A program made the translations under genes and the position numbers. Below are positions 15,701 to 20,853 of a stretch of 20,853 nucleotides of DNA, piece after piece (position 1 is the first letter of the stretch; the number at the start of each line of letters is the position of its first letter). The stretch spans positions 1-20,853 of the forward strand of contig NMRA01000947.1 of the NCBI GenBank assembly GCA_002633005.1, in the 5' to 3' direction. The notes beneath the pieces are model-generated. The model ran no database searches. It saw only the letters and a list, made by a program, of their open reading frames with translations, and was not told the DNA's origin. The stretch is from Phoronis australis (taxonomy: Eukaryota > Phoronida > Phoronidae).

Positions 15701-18527
15701 ATCAATGCACGTGACATATGACCACAATAAAATGTGATTCGAGATTTCAACAAAACTTCAGTCATACCTGTTAAATGTAATGGAAGCACGGGTCTGATCT
15801 ACTGAGCCGAAAAATCTCACTAAGGTACTGCACACCATTTATGCACCTTGATTAAATTTGGCTTTCTCAGAGTTACTCAGGTTTTGCTGCAACCGAAGGA
15901 CAGTGGTCATCATGTCCGCTGCTTTTCAAGGACAAGGAACAAAGAGTTGGTCTTTGCAACACCTTCGTGGATGATTTTGATATCGTTTATGCCTGTTAAA
16001 GAATCAAGATGACCGAATCTTTCAATTGTTATAGTTACTGCAAGCAAACGTGTTCTTGGGCATGCTGACTGTAAAAATGTTGCAATCCTAAAATTGAAAA
16101 GTATACATAATGTACATGCAACGGAGCAAAGAGACGTTGCCACATAAATCACCTCTCGGGTGATAGATGGTGATACGATAATTTTCGAGCTCATTGCTAC
16201 ATAAGCTATGAAACCAATTGCATTTGCACTCGACTACCTTGGAAATCTATATTTGAAGCATACTCTGCTTTACCATATTCTAATTTAAGTTATCACTCAT
16301 TTACATGTATACTCACCGTTTCAACTTAAGTACCAATGAACTATGATGGAGCAGGACGACCAGGAATTAGGAAGACAAATATCCCGAGAGCTATGGCCAT
16401 AGGCCTTATTTCTTGTGTTAGTCAAAGTGATACACTGTAGGCCCATCCTTGATTTGCTGGTGTTGTTTCAGGGAATGCAGGGCACACTGTAACTTGAAGA
16501 ACAAGTTTGCCGGAGGAGAAGTTGACAAGCTATACGAGGCGACTCTCTGTGATACAAGGAAGGGAGTGTGGAGCAAGAAGTTCACTAATTGTATATGTAA
16601 GTATAACATCCATGCCCTTGTCTAGCAATAATTCATTCGCTGGCAAACATGTTACTCCGCAAGAATATTTAGTTGACATTTCCTACATGGAGCATACAGT
16701 AGGCCTAGTGTGGGAAATCAATGACTGTCCTGTCTTGTTGAAATCACGGCGGTCGTCAATACCATAAAGGTAGCGGCAAAAGTATTGCTTTCCAATACAC
16801 TAAATGTTTGTGTTACATATGTCGAATATACACAGAAAAATCAGGAACCCCAACTAGGAATCGAACCACAGGTCTCTAGATTGCCAGTCTAGTGCACTCA
16901 CCACTGCGCTACTGAAGACCCGATATCTGTGCAATTACTGTTTACAGCCAAAAAAGAATGTTTTCTTACCACCAAAATTCAGCTGGGGAGCATTTATGTT
17001 GAATTAAAACTTGGCCCTAGCTTATTACGTTCTAAATAGTCGTATAAGATATTGCGGCTTTACTTTGGGTTTCAATCAAGGTGCATATACTCTAACCATT
17101 ACAGCTGGCAGAGCTTTCGGAAAATTAATTTGACATTTGCGATGAAAATAGTTTCAAACTTTTACCATTTTGTTGATAGCTCTTACTTTTCTCCTGTGGC
17201 GTCCTTTGCACTTTGGTTGTGGTTTGAAGGAATTCCAACAATGAAGTTATATTTAGGAAATTAACAATTTCAGTGGGAATCACGTATTGTATGGGAACGA
17301 AAACTTTAAGTAACAGGAAAAATTATATTCATGTTTCATCACTGGAATAGGTTATCAAAACTCGCAAGGACTAGATTCATTAGTATTATATGTGATAACT
17401 CTGTTAATAGAAATCATTGGACAGATGATTTCAAAAATTGTTGGTCGAAATGACTGCAGAGTATGCCTTGATACTTGAGAAGAGTCCTAGGCTTTGATAT
17501 ATGTATTACTGTAACCGACACCAGAGTTTCTAAAGACAAACTCTTTGAATTCGAGCGAAGCTATTGTTAATAGCCCCAAACTTCCAACTTGTGTTTTTTT
17601 CAAGCAAGATTGTTCTACACAACTACGTGCAGGGATATTCGTCAGATACACCCCTGGACCAGGATATACGTGTCACACTACTTTGCGACAAAGTATCCTT
17701 CATCTACATCTAATTGATAAGAAATGCCGTCACGTGACTAATAATTCTAATTGGATTGGGCATTTTATAAGTTGAATCATGAAGCCAATCTGAATTCCAG
17801 CCAGCTGTATATTCAAGACCAGCTGTAAAAGATAATGTGCAGATTTACCAGTCTGGGTGCACAGAGTTCACGCTGTAGTTCTTGCAGGGACATTCGTGTA
17901 TTGTGTCATATATTACGGTTATCAGAATAAACACCGTTCCAATCATGTACTAACACCATTTCAACCAATAAAGGCTTTTGTTCTCATTGCATAGAAGTTG
18001 AAATGGAAGTCAACAAAGAACATCAGCTCCGTATCTTTAATTATCCTTTACCGTAAGCACAGCAAATAATTTGGTAATGGTTTTCAAATAATAGTCGTCA
18101 CGAAAAGGTGGGCGTTTTCAAAAACACGACATTCGTCACAAAAACTATGGTCTGAACACTTTTGCATTTGGGGTCATAACCGCTGCACTCCTAATCTGAC
18201 TATAATATGGAAATCACTTAACATATCATACAAATTTCCGTGGGAATATCCAGTTTTTACTGTCAGAGCAATAACTTGCATTTGATGATTGGTTGAATGA
18301 GGTTTGAAATGTAACGCTGTGTTTAATGCTGACGTACATTTTCAGATAATCCGACCAACCAGCGTGAAATTTTGCCAAGCAACGACGCATTCGAAATTCC
18401 AGTCCCCCTATTTATGGAGAGGTCTACAATGAATGCAGCTATCAGCCAATATTCAAAGACCCGTGTTCTAGTCGCCTCGCCTCTGTTTTTACTTGTTTGT
18501 CGCTCGGCTTCCACCGTTGATCACTGA
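9657..18527 (+). CDS. Split gene for a three-module six-cysteine CCP/sushi-like protein (whole span)
   Basis: Eight exons are listed separately: 9657-9724, 10394-10478, 10716-10849, 12920-13001, 14046-14173, 15205-15280, 16472-16596 and 18346-18527. The predicted order is signal peptide, three CCP-like modules, linker, hydrophobic C-terminus. Each module has six cysteines with spacings of about 12-17, 9-11, exactly 3, 19-20 and 13-15 residues. Modules 1 and 2 share EGF..GPS...DS..C. Module 3 has the sushi hallmarks P.VKNGTVKC and GVW....C. Four N-glycosylation sequons (NST, NLS, NLS, NGT) fit an extracellular protein. Such modules usually bind proteins or glycans, as in complement regulators, selectins and adhesion proteins; the ligand is unknown. 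Modular structure and intron phases are strong evidence. The first and last exons are less certain. I do not recognise a named orthologue. Confidence 0.85.
10394..10478 (+). CDS. Exon: CCP-like module 1, N-terminal half
   Basis: 85 nt, acceptor TTCTTCATACAG, donor GTAAGT at 10479. It enters in phase 1 and leaves in phase 2. It encodes PCEDIV..., with cysteines 1 and 2 separated by 17 residues, AAVAC before the second cysteine, and an NST sequon close to the exon end. Its size and phases match the other two first-half exons (82 and 76 nt), which is the main reason to believe it. The 237-bp intron to the next exon is the shortest of the gene. Confidence 0.85.
10716..10849 (+). CDS. Exon: CCP-like module 1, C-terminal half
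   Basis: 134 nt, acceptor GTTACATTTCAG, donor GTGAGT at 10850, phase 2 in and phase 1 out. It encodes NCFLICEEGF, then GPS, then DSAVC and finally RDCT. These are cysteines 3 to 6, with the C-x3-C pair and an EGF block corresponding to the usual sushi C-x-x-G-[FY] strand. The conserved tryptophan of canonical sushi domains is not seen in this module. Module 2's matching exon (14046-14173) aligns closely: EGF[VI], GPS, S.DS..C. Competing frames through the same DNA on either strand have no such support. Confidence 0.9.
10850..12919 (+). other. Intron between modules 1 and 2
   Basis: 2070 bp with no further module-like exon found. A reverse copy of the CATAGGCGGATTTAAG repeat end lies at 12500-12531. 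A 38-nt exon-like segment (12642-12679) has good splice signals but incompatible phases (1 in, 0 out). Confidence 0.6.
12500..12531 (-). repeat. Repeat end related to the 3711-4011 element
   Basis: Read on the minus strand it begins CATAGACAGATTTAAGGGGG and continues to GTGCAAGC. This matches 3711-3741 (CATAGGCGGATTTAATGGGG ... GGCAAGC). The partner end is not clear, so this is probably a decayed copy. Confidence 0.6.
12920..13001 (+). CDS. Exon: CCP-like module 2, N-terminal half
   Basis: 82 nt, strong acceptor TGTATTCCTTCAG, donor GTAAGT at 13002, phase 1 in and phase 2 out. The junction codon with 10849 is CGC (Arg). It encodes QCKDVIEK... with SYVAVC before the second cysteine (16 residues between cysteines 1 and 2), then an NLS sequon. 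AV.C is shared with module 1. It contains no ATG, so a simple ORF search misses it. Confidence 0.85.
13281..13352 (+). repeat. 36-bp tandem duplication
   Basis: Two adjacent 36-bp units (13281-13316 and 13317-13352) differ at two positions. Each contains TATTGGCCTACACATTCTC. It lies in the intron that splits module 2. The unit length is a multiple of three by coincidence, and no splice signals suggest it is coding. Confidence 0.95.
14046..14173 (+). CDS. Exon: CCP-like module 2, C-terminal half
   Basis: 128 nt, acceptor GACTGTATTTTAG, donor TTAC|GTAAGT at 14174, phase 2 in and phase 1 out. The junction codon with 13001 is GAC (Asp). It encodes LCIIRCNEGF, GPS, an NLS sequon, SDSVMC and VGCL. 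Cysteines 3 to 6 have spacings 3, 20 and 13, almost the same as module 1. The shared pattern C-x3-C-x-EGF-x4-GPS is the clearest internal duplication in the gene. Confidence 0.9.
14971..15063. promoter_or_regulatory. Candidate intronic enhancer: DR1-like, AGGTCA, E-box and CRE motifs
   Basis: The segment holds CGGTCAAAGGTCA (14971-14983, a DR1-type pair of nuclear-receptor half-sites), AGGTCA overlapping CACGTG (14997-15006), a perfect CRE TGACGTCA (15048-15055), and directly adjacent TGACGTAA (15056-15063). Two more perfect TGACGTCA sites lie 300-350 bp downstream. Motif identity is visible in the sequence; regulatory function is inferred. Confidence 0.4.
15205..15280 (+). CDS. Exon: CCP-like module 3, N-terminal half
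   Basis: 76 nt, acceptor CGTGTATTCTAG, donor TTGAA|GTAAGT at 15281, phase 1 in and phase 2 out. The junction codon with 14173 is CAC (His). It encodes KCYPEPIVKNGTVKC and then MESAKGSHL. Cys-x-x-P-x-P-x-x-x-N-G is the classic start of a sushi domain, which ties the whole family to CCP modules. N-G-T is also a glycosylation sequon. The exon lies between TGACGTCA sites in the two flanking introns. Confidence 0.85.
15352..15407. promoter_or_regulatory. Two further perfect CRE palindromes
   Basis: TGACGTCA occurs at 15352-15359 and 15400-15407, in the intron that splits module 3. With 15048-15055 this makes three exact 8-mers in 360 bp; I noticed none elsewhere in the window. Confidence 0.45.
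16472..16596 (+). CDS. Exon: CCP-like module 3, C-terminal half
   Basis: 125 nt, strong acceptor GGTGTTGTTTCAG, donor ATAT|GTAAGT at 16597, phase 2 in and phase 1 out. The junction codon with 15280 is AAG (Lys). It encodes ECRAHCNLKNKF, then ATLC, then GVW and FTNC. Cysteine spacings are 3, 19 and 13. The G-V-W before the last cysteine matches the conserved Trp of sushi domains. The EGF and GPS blocks of modules 1 and 2 are lost here, so module 3 is the outlier within the gene but the most sushi-like overall. Confidence 0.88.
16847..16918 (-). repeat. tRNA-like sequence: degenerate tRNA or tRNA-derived SINE head
   Basis: The minus strand holds a good A box (TAGCGCAGTGG) and a perfect B box (GGTTCGATTCC). 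It folds into a tRNA shape: D stem GCGC/GTGC, a perfect 5-bp anticodon stem CTAGA/TCTAG around CTGGCAA (anticodon GGC, which would read an Ala codon), and a 6-of-7 acceptor stem with wobble pairs. Only three of five T-stem pairs hold and the first acceptor pair fails, so it is probably not a functional tRNA. A SINE head is more likely, but I see no clear poly(A) or second copy in the window. Confidence 0.6.
18346..18527 (+). CDS. Exon: linker and hydrophobic C-terminus, with stop codon
   Basis: The acceptor GTACATTTTCAG is entered in phase 1 from the module-3 donor (junction codon TAT). The frame is open for 59 codons to TGA at 18525-18527. It encodes a cysteine-free polar linker (NPTNQREIL...), a small-residue patch (STMNAA), and a short hydrophobic run (VLVASPLFLLVC) followed by RSASTVDH and the stop. 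This resembles a GPI-attachment signal, but the hydrophobic run is short and followed by polar residues. A plain secreted protein or an unrecognised further exon in the 1.75-kb intron is possible. A 59-codon open frame alone is weak evidence; the phase match and acceptor raise it. Confidence 0.55.
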
Positions 18528-18697
18528 AGACATAACTTTCCACTTCATCGAGAGGTCCCACAAGCAATTTAGGGAAAATCAAAATGAAGGCAAATCATTC
18601 TCTCAGGGACTTACTAACAATAGTACAATCCCAATACGCCTGGAACACACTGGAACGATCACTTAGTACACGTATACACTTTAAATTCCTGTTGCAC

Positions 18698-18703
18698 AAT
18701 AAA
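18698..18703 (+). terminator. Poly(A) signal AATAAA for the CCP-like gene
   Basis: A canonical AATAAA lies 171 bp after the predicted stop codon, on the same strand. A second AATAAA lies at 18879-18884. Either could end the 3' UTR. Confidence 0.45.
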
Positions 18704-18719
18704 GCAATCTCCTTAGTAT

Positions 18720-19260
18720 CAGCTACCGTTGTGAAACAACCAATTTCTTTCGTGCTACGCAGAATTCACTCCATCTTGACGTGGATGTGCCACTGGAGAA
18801 TTGGAGCACTCGCACTTTTATAGATCTCGTTAGAGAAAAATAGCATTTTGCAGAGAGCTTCCAGACAATCCATCAGTGAATAAAACTATACAGCCTAGGG
18901 CATCGAAAGAACTATTGCTTAAGCTCAGGCTCTTCAAGCTAGCATGAACGGTGCGCCAACTTATAATGCCAAGAAATAGATAACTCCCAGTCAGTACAAG
19001 CCCACAAAGTATTTCCCATCTGTTTGAGAAACAAGCTGACGCTTTTCGAGAACAGAAATTGAGGGAAGTTATCATGAAAAAGTCAGCAAACCCAGGCAGG
19101 GGTAAAGATTGATGAAGAAGCACAAATTCCATTTCGACATTCTGACAACCAGCCAACCCTCGGTCTCCACTGCTTTTACCCAGTCCTTCCCCACCCCCTA
19201 ACCGACATTAGGCTTAATGTGCTTTTAACCCCAGGACCTTCCAAATTCTACCACAGAAGC
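18720..19260. other. No recognisable gene
   Basis: A 108-codon minus-strand frame (18830-19156) has two hydrophobic stretches but no recognisable domain and no splice support. I take it as a chance ORF. Confidence 0.4.
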
Positions 19261-19272
19261 CATCTGTGAACC

Positions 19273-19344
19273 ACACACGCACACACACATACACACAAAC
19301 ACACACGCGCATACACATACACGCTCACACACACACACGCACAA
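19273..19344. repeat. CA-rich imperfect microsatellite
   Basis: An interrupted CACACA/CATACA/CACGCA tract, less pure than the one at 1371-1480. Confidence 0.93.
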
Positions 19345-19792
19345 GGGCAATTTATTGGGGCCACTGAGACCGCATGCTTATGCTTGATTATTCATTGTTC
19401 TATGGCAGCCTCGAAGCTCCAGTCATGTTTGTGGCCTTTTTGTGTTCTGCTTGCGTGCTTCTCATGGTGGCGCCGAGCCTTTCCAAGCAGTTTGGCTTTC
19501 AGCCCACAATTGCCGTTTCGTGTGAGGACGTCGTGAAGAACTTTACTTTCCTGCTGAAGAGAAAGAAAAACAGTCTCTTTTATCGCTCTTCCATTCTCAT
19601 TTCCGGTTCTCCTTGTTGTGTTAACAAATGTGTTAGCTATTGACGGCATGTTCTCATGTTGGTCATTTTATTTTTATTGCCGTTTCTCTCGCAATTTTAT
19701 CATTTAAAGTCTTCAAAGGTTATGTAGGACCTTATCATTTATCCAAAATATCTGAAAATTCTAAAATTTAACTCAGCAACGTGTATATATTT

Positions 19793-19892
19793 CAGTGGCG
19801 GATTTGAGGGGCAAACCATGACCCCCCTAACATTCTCTCAGGTACCAGGGGGGCATGGTTGGGGGGTGAACATGCAATGAATAGGCCCTGAA
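19793..19892. mobile_element. CAGTGGCGGATTTG element end with internal hairpin
   Basis: It starts CAGTGGCGGATTTGAGGGG, the same terminus as the right end of the 3711-4011 element. It continues into an internal hairpin: AACCATGACCCCCCT pairs with AGGGGGGCATGGTT. No matching opposite terminus is seen before the window ends, so the copy is either truncated or extends beyond the edge. Confidence 0.55.
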
Positions 19893-19907
19893 CAAACCCC
19901 GTTTACC

Positions 19908-19969
19908 GTTTTTTTTTAGTCAACAGGTCCGCAAACCCAAAATTCGAGACCCAGGCTGGGCGCACGCAT
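19908..19969 (+). repeat. Degenerate direct repeat, copy 1
   Basis: A T run, AGTCAACAGGTCCGCA, CAAAATTC and AGGCTGGGCGCACGCAT occur in the same order as at 20188-20259, with a small insertion in the second copy. Confidence 0.7.
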
Positions 19970-20187
19970 CTGTCGCATTCATAGCCAAACGACAACATTA
20001 ATAACATAACCAAATTTCACGAACGAGACCCATTTGGCGAAGTCTGCAAAAAGGTCTGCCTCAGAGAAACAAAAAGTCCGAGAGAACGAACAAAGTCCAC
20101 TAAAAAGGCAGGAATTCGGCACCAATGCACAATTCACATGGTGACCTCTGGACGCAGTAGGCCTACTCCGTTTTTTTTTTCGTCCCG

Positions 20188-20259
20188 GTTTTTTTTTCAG
20201 TAAAAGGTCCACATTCTCAAAATTCCCAGTCCCCTATATTTTAGGCTGGGTGCGCGCAT
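20188..20259 (+). repeat. Degenerate direct repeat, copy 2
   Basis: A T run, AGTAAAAGGTCCACA, CAAAATTC and AGGCTGGGTGCGCGCAT parallel 19908-19969. The pair probably derives from the interior of the CAGTGGCGGAT element starting at 19793. Confidence 0.7.
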
Positions 20260-20853
20260 GGAAAGCGGTCTACTTGTTCCTCAGGCGCCTGCACGTTCCT
20301 CAGTTCTGTTCTCGTCGGGCATGGGGAGTGGCACAATTATCCATTCTCTCAGACTTCCACTGCACACAGTTCCAGGTGATTATACTGCGGCAGTCACGCT
20401 TTGGTTTGAATGTTTGACAATGTGCAGTTGCGACAACTGGTGCTCTTGCGTGTCGGTACAAATTTTATGAAACAGCTGATTTAGGGGTAATACGAGGGGA
20501 CCACCACCTCCCTCACGGTTGTTTATCTCACTGTCGACTTCGCACAGTCACGTTTTTAGAGCTTCCAAGTCCGTACGTGTCCTTGACATCGTGGTCAACC
20601 CTAGTAAGTTCCTTCGGACAGGGATTTGTGTTGTCTTAGTTTCTGAAGCCTGTGTTCCAAAGGTCCACAGGAGGATTTGATGAACCTATCTCAAAAAATA
20701 AAAAGAGACTTATCATTTTTACATGGTTTGGCACCATGGAGGAGTCAGAGTCCGTTCGATATTCCCACTCGGGAGCTTCCTCCCACCCATCTCAAGACAA
20801 CCTGCCAGTGGGACCCCTCCCCGTCCCCCACATCCGGATCCCCCCCTCCCCCC
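20260..20853. other. No firm gene; one weak exon-like segment and C-rich edge
   Basis: A segment at 20548-20603 (acceptor CGCACAG, donor CTA|GTAAGTT) is open in one frame for 18 codons but has no partner exon. From about 20770 the sequence becomes C-rich and the window ends in C runs. Confidence 0.35.

Noticed and set aside
17545-17775. Cysteine-containing ORF that could be a fourth CCP-like half-module
   Set aside because: Cysteine spacing does not match, the only donor (GTATCC) is poor, and the phases do not fit the 1-2-1 pattern.

Overview
The window looks like nuclear DNA from an animal, most probably a marine invertebrate. Base composition is moderately AT-rich. Long ORFs are scarce, introns are about 0.2-2 kb with clean GT-AG signals, and there are CA microsatellites, frequent TACATGTA/AGGCCTA words, a Penelope-like retroelement fragment, MITE-like foldbacks and a tRNA-like SINE-type sequence. 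I cannot name the species. A single ambiguous base (n) lies at 15157.

The main content is one split gene on the + strand, assembled here by hand from splice signals, reading phase and cysteine spacing. Its well-supported part is six internal exons (10394-10478, 10716-10849, 12920-13001, 14046-14173, 15205-15280, 16472-16596). They pair into three consecutive ~66-73-residue modules, each with six cysteines in the same order. The modules look like diverged complement-control-protein (CCP/sushi) domains of the six-cysteine kind, each cut by an intron at the same place. All intron phases alternate 1-2-1-2-1-2-1 and all donors are GTAAGT or GTGAGT. A hydrophobic exon ending at 9724 is a likely signal peptide, and an exon at 18346-18527 is a likely C-terminal exon with a hydrophobic tail, a stop and a downstream AATAAA. 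The predicted product is a small secreted or GPI-anchored, N-glycosylated protein with three CCP modules. The extreme N-terminus is unresolved.

Upstream (1-9600) is mostly repeats: a 605-bp foldback flanked by TA (719-1323), CA/CATA microsatellites, a 183-bp repeat in direct orientation (1548-1730, 2110-2292), a CAGTGGCGGAT-type terminal-inverted-repeat element (3711-4011), a 5'-truncated Penelope-like element with a GIY-YIG domain and a hammerhead-ribozyme-like motif (4321-4979), an AT-rich foldback (~7951-8097) and a cluster of short palindromes with compensating base changes (8186-8450). One orphan exon-like segment sits at 7776-7850.

Inside the gene, the intron before the third module and the intron splitting it hold three perfect TGACGTCA sites plus DR1-like and E-box motifs, a candidate intronic enhancer. 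The last intron holds a tRNA-like sequence. Downstream (18.7-20.85 kb) I see another CA-rich tract, another CAGTGGCGGAT end with two degenerate direct repeats, and C-rich sequence at the edge, but no convincing gene.
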